Source: Apoda limacodes
Lineage: Eukaryota; Arthropoda; Insecta; Lepidoptera; Limacodidae
DNA length: 64,000 bases
Assembly (NCBI GenBank): GCA_946406115.1
Contig: OX291544.1
Span: 496,001-560,000 of the forward strand
Direction: 5' to 3'
Shown here piece by piece: positions 1 to 10,470 of the stretch (the stretch's first letter is position 1; the number at the start of each line of letters is the position of its first letter). Made by a program: the position numbers and the translations under genes. A model generated the notes under the pieces. It was not told where the DNA came from and did no database searches. It worked only from the letters and a program-made list of their open reading frames with translations.

Positions 1-19
1 TTTGTTAACAACAATGGAG

Positions 20-290
20 GCAACTTTGAATCATTTTTGTAAATGTTACGTACCTACGGAAAGAAAGCAAATGTTTTAAATAGAAATTAAAATATTCAAA
101 AGTTTTTTTTTGTTTAGTGTTCAGTTCACTTTGAACCGCTTTTGTGAAAACGTACGTGCGTACGTACCTAGCTAATTTTTAAAATGGAAAGTTAAATAGG
201 ATTTTAATTCATTGTTTTAGTAAGTGAAGGTTACTTTGAATCATTTTTGTGAATAAAGATAGGTACCTACGTAGGTAGTTAATGTTTGAA
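20..290. repeat. Three diverged direct repeats of ~105 bp
   Basis: A block containing ctttgaatcatttttgt or a close variant recurs at about 24, 128 and 234. Each is followed by a purine/TACGTACCTA-rich stretch. The copies differ at many positions, so this is an old tandem array or a relic of a dispersed repeat. No coding signal is seen. Confidence 0.5.
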
Positions 291-696
291 AAAGAAGATA
301 AGTACAGTGTTAGTGAATATACCTGTATGTAATATGTCATTGAATCTTTGTTGTTAAAACTGAAATTTTTTAATGCAGTGCTTAGTGAAAAACTTAAGTG
401 AATTAAAAAAGAAAGCTGCTGCTGAAGCTTTTTAGTTAATATAATAATAATATACTTTATTGCGCATAAATAATACAAAAACAATTAAACAATAAAAGTA
501 ATAACAAATTGGCGGTCTTATCGCTAATGAGCGATCTCTTCCAGACAACCTTTGGGTAGAAGAGACTTTATAAAATTATTGAGTAGAATGTGCTAACTGA
601 AACTTAAAATAATATATACATTTATAGCAATAGCTAAATTTATATACATATGAATAATAAATAATACTTATACGTACAAACATCTAAACAAAATAA

Positions 697-720
697 ATAT
701 ATATATATATATATATATAT
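697..720. repeat. AT dinucleotide microsatellite
   Basis: An (AT)n run within the 3' UTR of LINE A1. It is much shorter or absent at the matching place in copy A2 (about 22756), so it expanded after the copies separated or shrank in A2. Confidence 0.85.
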
Positions 721-817
721 CAAATACATAACAAAAAATAAAAATAAAAATAAATAAATACACAAACTACATACATCTTAAATGATATAGATGAATAAAC
801 AGTGTTGATGAGACAGC

Positions 818-3193
818 TTAAATTTTTAAGTAATGTGTGATTACGAGATTTTTAAATATTCTTAAAGTTTGTGCTTTTTTGACATCAAAGGGTAAACTAT
901 TCCATAGCCTTATGGCTGTGACAGTGAATGAGTCATTATATGCTTGCGAATAATGTGTTGGGGTTTTCAGCATCATGTTTGTAGTGGCGCGATGAGCTGT
1001 AGAGCCTATAAAATTGAAACGCTCTTTCAAGTATAACGGAGTAGACGGATTGAACAGTACGATGTAGAGAAGAAACAGAAAATGAGTATTCCGGCGAAGG
1101 CGAATTGGGAGCCACTTGAGTTTTAATCGAAATTCGGATATATGATCATATTTACGTAAACCAAATATGTATCTAATACATAGGTTCTGGAGTCGCTCAA
1201 GCTTATTTAATTGCTCCTCAGTAAGGTCAAGATAGCTAGCATCCGCATAATCAAGGACAGGTAGCAGTAGTGATTTAGCCAGTGCAATTTTAGTGGTAAT
1301 GGGCAAGAAGTTACGCAATCTGCTAATAGATTTAGCTGTAGCAAATATTTTTCTGCTAACTTCTTTTAATTGTGGTTCCCACGAAAATGTCTGGTCTATG
1401 ATGATGCCCAAGTTTTTTACAGCCTCGCTATATGGAATGACTGTTCCATTAATACTCACTTTAGGAAGATTTTGTAAATTAATCTTAGATATCATTCTTG
1501 AAGTACCCACAATGATAAGTTGCGTTTTATTTGGATTTACGTTTAGACCATAAGAGGTACTCCAATCCATAATGCGAGCAAGATCGTTATTTATAATCGC
1601 AACTGCACTTCTTAGTTCACTAACTGGAGCCTGAGTATATATTTGTAGATCGTCTGCATATAGATGGTAGAGAGAAGATAAATTAGATGTTATATTATTA
1701 ATGAAAATAGCAAAGAGAAGTGGAGACAACACGCCACCTTGCGGGACACCAGCATTGGTGTAGCACCAAGTAGAGAAGGAATCATCTACCTTGATCCGCT
1801 GCCGGCGCCCACGCAAGTAACTTTGAAACCAGTCGATTGCTGTTGGAGATATGTTAAGAGAACTTAAAAGTGAAAGTAGTATATCAAAGTCAACAGTGTT
1901 AAAGGCGTTGCTAAAATCTAATAGTGTTAGCACTGTGACTTTTCTGTTTTCTATACCGAGACGAATGTCATCAGAGATTTTGACAAGTGCAGTAACCGTA
2001 CTATGTCCAGGACGAAAACCAGATTGAAGGGGATTTAGTAAGTTATTTTTAGTGAGGAAATGACACAGCTGTTCATGAACAAGACGTTCAAGAACTTTAG
2101 AAAGGAATGGTAAGATGGATATGGGACGATAATCGGAATAACAGACAGGATTTGCTTTTTTCGGCAAGGGAATAATTAATGAATCTTTCCAGGAACCTGG
2201 AAATTCACCAGAGGCAATAGAGTGATTAAGGATATTTGTGATGATAGGAATTATAATGTCAAGGATAGGAAGGATCATGTTACGGCTAATGCAGTCACTC
2301 CCCACAGCGTTAGAAGATATAGCGATAATGCTCTTCTTAACATCACAATCAGAAAATCGACTTAGAAAAAACGGAGGAAAGTCAGGAGTTGGTTTTAAGG
2401 AAAGTGAGTTCAGCGTATTTATTTTTTTGTTGCCTTCAATAGCAACATTGGAAGAAAAGTGATGATTAAGAAGATTGATATCAATATCATGTGAAAGGGG
2501 AATACGATTAGACTTACCAACTCCTAATGACTTAAGAAATTTCCAGATTTTTGCTGGATCACCGTTTTCAACGGATTTATGGATATAGCGTCGTTGTGCA
2601 TCTCTACACATTCTATTGCAGCGATTTCTCAGGAGTTTATACTTAGCAAGGTTGCTTTCACAAGGGTTGGTTTTAAATTTAACTTTAGCACGATTTCTTT
2701 TAACCATCATCTGTTTAATTTCCTCAGTAAGCCACTGTGCGGGTAGATGTTTTTTTTTAATCATTCGAATTGGGGCATGGGTGTCATAAAGGTCAGTGAT
2801 GACTTTGTTAAATAATAAAATTTTCTCATCAACTGAAGATGCTTTGATAACAGCGTCCCAATTTAACTTACTAGCGTCATCGCACAGACGGTTCACATCC
2901 ATACCACTAAAATTGCGTTGCTGAAGTATTCTTGACTTAGCTTTAGGAGGACGTAATTTGTAGGACAGATAAATCAGATCGTGGTAAGAAAAGGCATCAG
3001 CAGCGCACTGACCATGTTTGAACACATGTGTTGGGGAGGAAACTATAATTAAATCTAAAAGGGAGGGTGTACAATTAGGAAAGAAATGTGTAGCTTTAAG
3101 GGGTAATATTTGTAGGTTGCATCCCTCTACAATACTGTTGAGCAGATGAGAACGTCTATCTTTTTTTAACAAACAAGTGTTAAAGTCACCCAT
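818..3193 (-). CDS. LINE A1 ORF2 fragment: endonuclease C-terminus plus reverse transcriptase
   Basis: The protein is 791 residues from the Met in the endonuclease motif MGDFN. That Met is not a true start: the same frame stays open upstream to about 3412, giving roughly 860 codons without a stop or frameshift. In order it shows the tail of an APE-type endonuclease (GDFN, then the histidine-box variant SYHDL), a linker, and an RT with YRPISILP, LLDFSNAFNTVDF, GVPQGGVLSPLLF and the catalytic YADD (bases 1649-1660, residues about 512-515). A C-terminal region with LDYADASYLDL follows. The RT would copy element RNA at the nicked target. The intact frame suggests a young insertion, although the truncation makes it non-autonomous. 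The YADDLQIY context resembles CR1/L2/Daphne-type elements more than RTE; the clade is tentative. Confidence 0.88.
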   Translation of the reverse strand: MGDFNTCLLKKDRRSHLLNSIVEGCNLQILPLKATHFFPNCTPSLLDLIIVSSPTHVFKHGQCAADAFSYHDLIYLSYKLRPPKAKSRILQQRNFSGMDVNRLCDDASKLNWDAVIKASSVDEKILLFNKVITDLYDTHAPIRMIKKKHLPAQWLTEEIKQMMVKRNRAKVKFKTNPCESNLAKYKLLRNRCNRMCRDAQRRYIHKSVENGDPAKIWKFLKSLGVGKSNRIPLSHDIDINLLNHHFSSNVAIEGNKKINTLNSLSLKPTPDFPPFFLSRFSDCDVKKSIIAISSNAVGSDCISRNMILPILDIIIPIITNILNHSIASGEFPGSWKDSLIIPLPKKANPVCYSDYRPISILPFLSKVLERLVHEQLCHFLTKNNLLNPLQSGFRPGHSTVTALVKISDDIRLGIENRKVTVLTLLDFSNAFNTVDFDILLSLLSSLNISPTAIDWFQSYLRGRRQRIKVDDSFSTWCYTNAGVPQGGVLSPLLFAIFINNITSNLSSLYHLYADDLQIYTQAPVSELRSAVAIINNDLARIMDWSTSYGLNVNPNKTQLIIVGTSRMISKINLQNLPKVSINGTVIPYSEAVKNLGIIIDQTFSWEPQLKEVSRKIFATAKSISRLRNFLPITTKIALAKSLLLPVLDYADASYLDLTEEQLNKLERLQNLCIRYIFGLRKYDHISEFRLKLKWLPIRLRRNTHFLFLLYIVLFNPSTPLYLKERFNFIGSTAHRATTNMMLKTPTHYSQAYNDSFTVTAIRLWNSLPFDVKKAQTLRIFKNLVITHYLKI

Positions 3194-3617
3194 AACAATT
3201 GTGTGGTCGTAGAGTGGTGTTAAATTTTCTAAAAGGCTTTCAAAAGAAGAAAAGTAATTAATATGTAAATTGGGACTATAGAAAACACCAAGAAGAATTT
3301 TGCAGCTTGCAAGTTTTACCTCAATAAAAATATGTTCGGAGGTATTAGAGGAAATTTGATCAGAAATGTTAATAATAGAGAAGTTAAGTAGGTAGCTTTT
3401 AGCTATCCTGTTTTTATTTCTGCGTAGCGTCGCACAAATGCGCGTTTCTACGCCGAAAAAAGTACCAGGAACACATTAACGACAGGAGCGTACACGTTGT
3501 AGGTAGATGATTGTGTAACTGTAGTAGTACGAATTCAAAAGTACTAGATTCTCATAAATTAGCGGGTGGCATATTCTAAAGTTCATTAAACTTTATGGTC
3601 AAGTCAGAAACGTAAAA

Positions 3618-4075
3618 TTATTTTATAAAATTAATATGAAAAACTGAAATGCCGATTTTCAGCGTGAAACTTTGAATAGTGATAGATAGATTTTCATTGG
3701 CATCCAAGTAACATACATCGGCGTAGTCTAAAAGAGAAAGTATTAGAGTTTGAGTTAGTGTAATTTTAGTAGAAATGGGGATAAAGTTCTGCAAGCGCCT
3801 TAATGAGTGTAGAGTGAAATGGACCCTTTTAGATAAATCAGCTACATGTGCATTCCAAGATAAGTTGGAGTCCATAGTAAGCCCAAGATTTTTGACTATG
3901 TCGACTATTGAGATAATTTTATTATTATTCATTATTGGAGGGATTGGCATAGAGACTAAATGAGTCATGTATCTACCTACTGCTAATAATCATACGTTTA
4001 GATTTTGATGAATTGACAAACAAACCAAATGAATTAGCCCAATTAAATATGTTTTGCATATCATTATTTATAAGG
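3618..4075 (-). pseudogene. LINE H1: RT C-terminal fragment related to A
   Basis: A minus-strand open stretch of 116 residues (3618-3968), with a further upstream piece in other frames to about 4075. It carries the segment after the RT active site: VDIVKNLGLTMDSNLSWNAH, SLRRLQNFIPISTKITL and LLDYADVCYLDANE. These line up with A1 motifs (AVKNLGIIIDQTFSWE, FLPITTKIAL, VLDYADASYLDL), but the sequence is clearly a different family. Both ends are truncated and the catalytic core is absent. Confidence 0.75.
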
Positions 4076-4104
4076 TTTTTTTAGGGTTCTTTCAATGTAC
4101 ATGT

Positions 4105-4109
4105 ATTCC

Positions 4110-4150
<41 letters not shown>

Positions 4151-4185
4151 GTTACATACATACATTACATATATATATATATGTT
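4105..4185. repeat. AT-rich microsatellite (TATATATG variants)
   Basis: An interrupted run of TA dinucleotides with ATGTATAT and TTACATACAT interruptions, lying between LINE fragments H1 and E1. Confidence 0.85.
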
Positions 4186-4199
4186 ACATAATTGTTTGA

Positions 4200-5095
4200 G
4201 TGCCAAATAAATGTTTTTCTTCTTCTTCTGCTTCTTCTGTTGCTGCTATAACCGCCGCCACGTTCCCTGCGCACCAGGTATGTGCACCGCTTACGCATGG
4301 TTGTATAAAAACAATCCATTGCAAAATCGAGGCACCCACAGCAGCACCCTGAACGCATTATTATATTGCACTGTCAAGGCGCTGTACTGTTTTTTCGTAT
4401 AGTCGGCCCACGGGATACTCGTGTAGAAGGACGTACAAAATGCTCTAAATAGTGTAATTTTGACCTCCTCGAACAACCAGCAAACCTGCGAGCAACCATA
4501 TTTGCCCTCACAGAGAGCGCCCTCCGTTCTCTTTCGATGTCATCGTCATCCTTTAGGTTAGCGGTAACTATGTGTCCAAGATATTTTAATTTTTCGACCC
4601 TCTTTAGAGGCATGCCGTTAAGCTTAATTGATGGTATACTGTCTAGACATTTTCCACCGACCCGAAAGAGCAGCATAGCGCTCACAAATGATAAATGATG
4701 AAGCAGCAACATGTCGTGAGCGTAGCTAATGTTATTCAGACGTACGCCATCAATATGACAACCGACATGAGTGCTGCTTCTCCAATAATGCGTTTACATA
4801 TAGATTGAAGAGCTTAGGTGAGGTCAGCCCCCCCTCCCTGTCTCACCTCACACTCCATCCTATATCCGTGCAAGCCGAGCCTCACAACAACTTGTCAATA
4901 TAATATCTGTTGTTTAAATCATTACAGTTATCACTACAAGCACTTAGTTCATTTGGTAATTTAATTAGTCCTAATTTTTGCCGACACAACATATTATATG
5001 ATTTTAGCTGATCGGGTTTTCTTTCTCCCCATCTTACTTTAATACCTACTTCTTTATGACCATACACAACTTTTCGTTGTAAGTTATCCACAAAG
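4200..5095 (-). pseudogene. LINE E1: internally deleted RT relic
   Basis: Three collinear minus-strand blocks of one non-LTR element. 4882-5091 encodes a pre-RT linker with a Cys-containing stretch (ELSACSDNCNDLNNRYYIDK). About 4700-4870 holds, across frameshifts, the RT motif equivalent to VRQGGLTSPKLFNLYVN, with the YADD region decayed. 4374-4712 and 4291-4476 encode the thumb and C-terminal part (VGGKCLDSIPSIKLNG, FRAFCTSFYTS, DYTKKQYSALTVQYNNAFR). The linker joins almost directly to RT block 5 at about 4878, so most of the fingers and palm is missing. Stops and frameshifts make it dead. The QGG/SPKLFN wording suggests an RTE- or I-like lineage; the clade is uncertain. Confidence 0.72.
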
Positions 5096-5099
5096 ATAT

Positions 5100-5560
5100 A
5101 AGTTTAAAAAAAATCACTTTTAGAACATCTGTTGAAGTTATTATTCTGAACAGATTTAAGAAGTTTTTATTCGCTGATGATAAGCATGAAAATTCACGAA
5201 TATCGATATTTTCTTGCAATGAATTAAAACAGCTACTACTAGAAGTTGTAAAGCGTTTTATATTGATGGGACTTTAAAATCTTGCCAAAAATACTTTTAT
5301 CAACTTCTGACAGTGCTTGCTGATTTGGGTAGCAACAGAGAACATATAAAGGTTGTACCGATTTTGTATGCATTATTGCTTATTAAAACAAAAAAACTTA
5401 TGAGACATTATTCCAGCTGATAATAAGTAAAGTACCAGATTGGTGCCCGGCTCATAACAAAGTAGACTATGAAAAGGTTTTGATATCAACGTTAATCAAA
5501 ACTTGCCCAAATGTCCAAATAAAAGGATGTTTCTATCATTTATCATATATAAGTATAATT
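5100..5560 (+). pseudogene. MULE-type transposase domain relic
   Basis: Reading + strand frames with a few shifts gives a run resembling the MULE transposase domain (Pfam MULE type, often paired with FLYWCH zinc fingers in insects). The pieces are IDGT-like at about 5258-5275, then FYQLLTVLADLGSN, KVVPILYALLLIKTKK, VPDWCPAHNKVDYEK and IKGCFYHLSY. The first catalytic Asp region (DGT) and a later C..H-type motif remain recognisable. Frameshifts and stops mean no protein is made. No terminal repeats were found around it. The assignment rests on motif memory, so it is moderate. Confidence 0.5.
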
Positions 5561-6008
5561 ACGTTTAATTTAATAATTTGATTTTTTATAATAAAATAAA
5601 GATACTTGTAATACCTAATTATCTCTGTCAAATTCTGAAACAATTCAGCTATCAGTGATGTACGTGTCTTACGTCACAAGTAACTTGTATTAATGCAAAG
5701 TGAAAGAAATCTAATTTATAATAACAATATTGGTTCGTCGATACATTTGTTCGTTTCTTAGTATGCATTTGATGCGCTGTTTTACAGTTTATCCGGTAAC
5801 AATAAAACTTGGTAAACGTATTGCTTGCTCATCTGAGAAGGTTATAACAACGTTAGCCATGGCAGCTAGATAATTAAAGGATCTATCATTTACTACTAGT
5901 CTACGATCTATACTCATGGTGGTACAGCCTTTTCTGGTTTGACAGCAGCTGTCAGTTGAAATGATTAAGAAAAATGCACAAATTTAGTTAAGAATATCAT
6001 AATAATGT
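5560..6008. other. AT-rich spacer, nothing recognised
   Basis: I see no coding frame, tandem repeat or inverted repeat here. Confidence 0.5.
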
Positions 6009-6160
6009 TAAAGTCCACTTACCCCGCGGGTCCAGTTGCCCCCTTACTATGTTTTTAGTGGTCGTCTGAGCCCGCGGCCTAAATAATTTGGTTGTGGACT
6101 CAGTTGACCCCTAAAAAAATTGTAAGGGGGCAACTGGACCCGCGGGCGAAGTGGACTGTG
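6008..6160. mobile_element. Small inverted-repeat (MITE-like) element
   Basis: A left arm at about 6010-6046 (AGTCCACTTACCCCGCGGGT...) is the reverse complement, with few differences, of a right arm at about 6121-6159 ending CCCGCGGGCGAAGTGGACT. Only ~75 bp lies between them, with another CCGCGG inside. GC content of the arms is far above the flanks. I cannot settle the target duplication, so the transposon class is open. Confidence 0.6.
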
Positions 6161-6351
6161 TGCTCAGTCGCCCCTGGAGGGGTTTTTTACTTACCAATCA
6201 TTTTTCTACCGGGATTACGGATATTTTGGCGCCGGTGTCAATCAAAAATCGTAGCCTCATTGTCTCAGTCTTGTATCATTAGGCAGTTGTTTTTTTTTTT
6301 TTATATCACTAAAATGGCAAACAAGCCTACGGTCCGCCTGATGGTAAGCGG

Positions 6352-9307
6352 TCACCGTTGCCTATGGACGCTTGCAACACCAAGAGCATCACTCGCGCGT
6401 TGCCGACCCTTCAGAAATCTAAAAACTTCTTTTTTGAAGAACCCCATACTGTAGTCCTTAGAGAAAACCTTGGCAGGGAGCTCATTCCACAACCTAAGCG
6501 TTCGCGGGAGGAAGTTTCTCTGAAACCGCACTGTACGACACCATTTCGGTTCTAAAGTGTGAGAATGAATTCCCTGCCGATGGCGAGCGGTGCGATAGTA
6601 GAAAGTAGCCGTGGGCATCATTTCGAACAATTCCTCAGAACACAACCCATTGTACAAGCGGTAGAACATACACAGGGAGGCAAAGTCTCTCCTCAGACTT
6701 AGGGGCTCGATACCGCAAGTGAGTTTGGGATCGTCGACAATTCTCACAGCCCGTCGTTGAACCGAGTCAAAAGGGCCAAGCTGGTATCCGGGTGCACCCG
6801 CCCAGAGATGGCAGCAGTACTCCATATCGGGCTGGACTTGCGACATGTAAAGCAGCAACCTTTGCCCCGACGTGAAGTACTGCTTCGCTCTGTTGAGTAC
6901 ACCAAGTTTTTTGGACGCCAGCTTTACCTTGTCTAGCAAGTGATCTCGGAACTGAACATCGCTGGAGATGTGAATACCAAGGATCCCAATACTCTTAGAA
7001 ATGGAGAGGGTAGTGTTCTGGAATTGTGGGACTACAGTGAATGGAGTTTTCTTAGCGGTGAACGCGCACACTTGTGTCTTTGTAGGGTTGAATAGGACCA
7101 AGTTTACCCGTCCCCATGTAGAGACCTTGGACAGTGTGGTCTCGATTTGAGACACAAGTTCTTAACGTTTTTCCTCCACAACAGAACGAGGGATGCTTGC
7201 ACGTCCCGTGTAATAAGCGTCTCCAGTACTGTCATCTGCAAAGCAATGTATGTTGTTGATCTCCAACATATCATTGATGTGCAGTAGAAACAGCGTAGGA
7301 GACAGCACAGAGCCTTGCGGGACACCAGCATTAATGTCCATGCTATCAGAGCAACTACCGTCAACTACGGCTCTTATGCGTCTGCCGGACAAAAAGCTAG
7401 CCACCCATTTGCACAAACCCTCGGGCACCCCGTAAAATGGCAACTTCGATAGAAGACCCCGGTGCCAGACCCGATCGAACGCCTTCGCTATGTCTAGGCT
7501 ACATGCCAATGCCTCCCCCTGACTCTCAATGGCTAGTGCCCATCGGTGTGTGAGATACACTAGAAGGTCACCAGTGGAGCGACCTTGGCGAAAGCCATAT
7601 TGACGGTCGCTGATCAGGTCATGTTTTTCTAGGTATCTCAAAAGCTGTGTGTTGATCACACGCTCCATCACCTTGGAGAGGAGAGAGGTAATAGCGATAG
7701 GCCTGTAATTCGATGGATGTGATCTATCGCCCTTTTTGGGCACCGGGTGTACATTCGCAGTCTTCCATGAAGACGGAAATTGCCTAGTATGGTAGGAAAG
7801 CGTTAAGCGCGTGAGTACAGGACATAACTCAGGAGCACACTGCTTAAGCACCACTGCTGGTATACCGTCTGGCCCACTAGACTTATGAACGTCTAGGGAA
7901 AACAACGCCCGCCGGACCTCTCGCTGTGTTATAGAGATTTCCGGCATGGTCTTACCGCACCACGGTAAAGTAGGTGGTACAGCGCCTTCGTCGTTCATAT
8001 TCGTGTTGGAGGCAAAGAGACTGCCCAATAGATCGGCTTTCTCTTTTGCACTATGGGCCAAGTCACCATCGGTCTTTCGCAGTGGTGGTAACGACGACTG
8101 GCAGAAGTTCCCCTCGGCAGCTTTAGCAAGCGACCAGAAAGCACGACTCCTAAAAGGATAGCTCGCAAGTCGCCCACCTATTTTGCCGATGAATTGGAAT
8201 TTTGCTCTAGCAGTTGCTTTTTTACTGAACCTCGTGGCAGCATTTAATTTGCGTTTTAACTCAGAAATATTCGGATCCTTATTATAACGAGCCGTGGTCC
8301 AAGCCTCATACGCAGTTTGCCTAAGAATTTTAGCAACACTGCAAGACCTATTAAACCACGGTCGTTTTTTGATGCCGGCAGCTACTCGCAGGTTAGGAAT
8401 GAAACATTCCATACCAGCGAGGATTGTCTTAGTGACTGCGGCTGCGCAGACGTCAGGATCATCTGAGCTATAGCAGAGCTGCCTCCACGGGTACGATGCA
8501 TAAAATTCTCGCAATCCGTCCCAGTCTGCCGGACTTATAGTGCCACACACGACGCCAATTAGTTGGCCCAGAAGGATCGGGTTGTGTGCATGACATTTGA
8601 GTCCGAACGAGACAGTGGTCCGAGGAGCCAAGAGGCGCATCCACTGATACGGAGTATCCGTCCGGACGTGAAATCAGCAGAAGGTCCAGTAAGGAGCTCG
8701 TATGGTCCTCTATATCTGGTATTCTCGTTGGAGAAAGTACCAGCTGAGAGAATCCATAGGTCAGAGCAAATTCATGAGCAGATATCTCTGCATAGTTATT
8801 GGTTCGAGAACTGAGCCACTCACGTTGGTGGGCGTTAAAGTCTTCCAAAATAACTAGTTCTGCTGTGGGATATTGCTCTAGAAAGTCGTCAAACTCAGGT
8901 GCGTGAAGAGTCGAGTTACGTCCGTGTCACCGCTATGAGACCTGTATAGGCACGCATAGATACGAGTGTGGCCGCCGTGATCTACGCGCATCCACAATAT
9001 CGACAGGTCCCTGTCTTCAAGGCTCTGAAGTCGGCGACAGCAGATATTCTCCCGGACGAACATACATACACCGGCACGACTCAAATAATTGTGCTCGAGT
9101 TTGTAGCCGGGATAATGAAGGTATGATGTGTCGGCCGGGCAGGATATCTGCGTCTTCATTAGAAAGAGGATGGTCGGCTGCGCAGTCTCGAGGTGATGGT
9201 GGACTGCATTAAGATTTGCGTGAATACCCCTGATATTGCAAAAATCCACTTTGTATGTGGATGGAGTAGCCGCTGTAAAAACTCTTCCTTTTTCTATTTC
9301 TGGCCAT
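6352..9307 (-). pseudogene. LINE B1 ORF (endonuclease-RT), inactivated
   Basis: The frame starts near 9307 (MARNR, by comparison with B2). Endonuclease motifs are TETQIS-like (here MKTQIS), a GDFNAH box changed to EDFNAH, and SSDHCLVR. RT motifs are SSGPDGIP, SNYRPIAITSLLSKVME, LDIAKAFDRVWH, GVPQGSVLSPTLF and FADD (7231-7242). The C-terminus has LLYMSQVQPDMEYCCHLWAG and ends at 6352. Against B2 it has a ~7-nt deletion near 8883, a 1-nt insertion near 8530 and an in-frame TAA at about 7159-7161 in VEEKR*ELVSQ. These break the protein into four pieces (about 9249-8890, 8848-8530, 8640-7162, 7155-6352). It belongs to the Jockey/CR1 superfamily; I do not commit to a clade. Confidence 0.88.
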
Positions 9308-9309
9308 TG

Positions 9310-9857
9310 TATACAAAGTTACTTAGATTAGGGATGAGGATTCACTGCACAGACAGCTTAGAAGACAAAAAGTTGCGGTACTAAGACTGCCGAAGCTCAA
9401 CACAGATGATACGGTTGCTGGCACGGCGGGCGGAAGGGCCCCTGATCCTCTTCTGTTGTAGTAGCCGGGTCCACTCCGGTCTCCTTCTCCGGCACGACTA
9501 CCACTTCAGAGACTTTACACAGGCTAGCGGATCAGCCTCCCAGTGCGGAGATTAAGTGATCCCTGGGTTCGGGAACCCGTTCAACCTGCGGGCGGCAAGC
9601 GGTCAGCCGTTTCATCAGGTCTCTCGCTGGTCCTCCGCTGTCCGCGCAGCGAATCCTCAAAGAGATCTCTGGCAACCTTACTCACCGCCAGGAACACAGC
9701 ACTACTCAATGTTAGTGTTATTGTGGCCGCGGTTTTCTGTAAGGTGGAGGTACTTCCCCAGTTCGGGCCGCTCATTCGAGCAAGTACTCGCTATGCCCCG
9801 CTTTATTTGTTGGGGCAGCTTATTCGAGCGAGTACTTGCAGTGCCCTACCTCTCTTA
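9310..9857 (-). promoter_or_regulatory. LINE B1 5' UTR with putative internal promoter
   Basis: This GC-richer region precedes the B1 ORF and matches 53227-53812 of B2, apart from small indels. Full-length LINEs carry their promoter in this position. Two related CGAGTACTTGC-type motifs lie within the first ~90 bp of the element (about 9780 and 9835 here). That it acts as a promoter is inference from position only. Confidence 0.5.
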
Positions 9858-10470
9858 AAAACTTACGATTTATATGTCATGTTTATTGTACGGAACCAAC
9901 GTCCTTTACCTACGACTCGCGCTTAACACTAAAGTATGTCAACATATCTTGACAAACTGCTCAAAAATAACCTACCTATATTTCCCATTAACATAGTGTG
10001 CTACGTAAACGTGAGATATTACTATGTTATCTCCCTCTCCTATCGCTCGTCTCTAACTTCTCTATTTTCCGACTATTTTCTACCTAATACGACCATACTA
10101 AGTTTGCTATACCTAATTTTGACATAACCTAACAACAATCCTTATTACTTTTCCTATAAAATCAACTATCGAGATGGAAGATCAATAATGCCAAATGAAA
10201 AACTCAACCGAAAACAAATTGCAAATGTGTGAGTGGAATAGTGTTGTCAAACAACACTATCGATAATTTTACGTGCACAAAATTATTGCAAACTAGCGCG
10301 CTGGTGAAATTAAATATTACCTATGTCGCGTTTACACTCGCGCCACGCAGCCTCGGAACGCGTTGTCGGGCAAAGCAAATGTTTATAGCGTTCAATGCAA
10401 GAGTGTAAACATACCATCAGAACCTAAACTATTAGGACTATAATCACGTCTTAAATCTAATCACTTTCTT
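9858..10470. other. Spacer without recognised gene
   Basis: AT-rich. It holds one short imperfect inverted motif, GTTTACACTCGCG near 10330 facing GCAAGAGTGTAAAC near 10400. Nothing else stands out. Confidence 0.45.

Larger units (their letters stand above)
438..3415 (-). mobile_element. LINE A1: 5'-truncated non-LTR retrotransposon (Jockey/CR1 superfamily)
   Basis: A minus-strand element whose 3' end is the (TTA)n-like tract near 438. A 3' UTR follows on the minus strand (about 438-817), containing a palindromic GCGATC/ATAAG block, a long AT microsatellite (697-720) and the ORF stop at 818. The open frame continues upstream to about 3412, where homology to copy A3 ends; the endonuclease N-terminus and any ORF1 are missing. 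This is the usual outcome of incomplete target-primed reverse transcription. A second copy (A2, 22495-24137) is almost identical, and a third (A3, 52916-57395) is diverged and interrupted. I could not identify a target-site duplication. Confidence 0.9.
6288..9857 (-). mobile_element. LINE B1: near-full-length non-LTR retrotransposon
   Basis: A minus-strand element of ~3.57 kb. The 5' end (about 9857) matches the 5' end of B2 at 53227, and the 3' end is a poly(T) on the + strand near 6288. A 5' UTR of ~550 bp carries GC-rich blocks and two related CGAGTACTTGC-type motifs, then a single ORF, then a short 3' UTR with the tail motif CCGCTTACCATCAGGCGG. The tail recurs in fragments at about 33303, 41715, 42355 and 48695. 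B2 shows the family is about 3.6 kb, so B1 is essentially complete in length but mutated. No clear target duplication was found. Confidence 0.85.
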
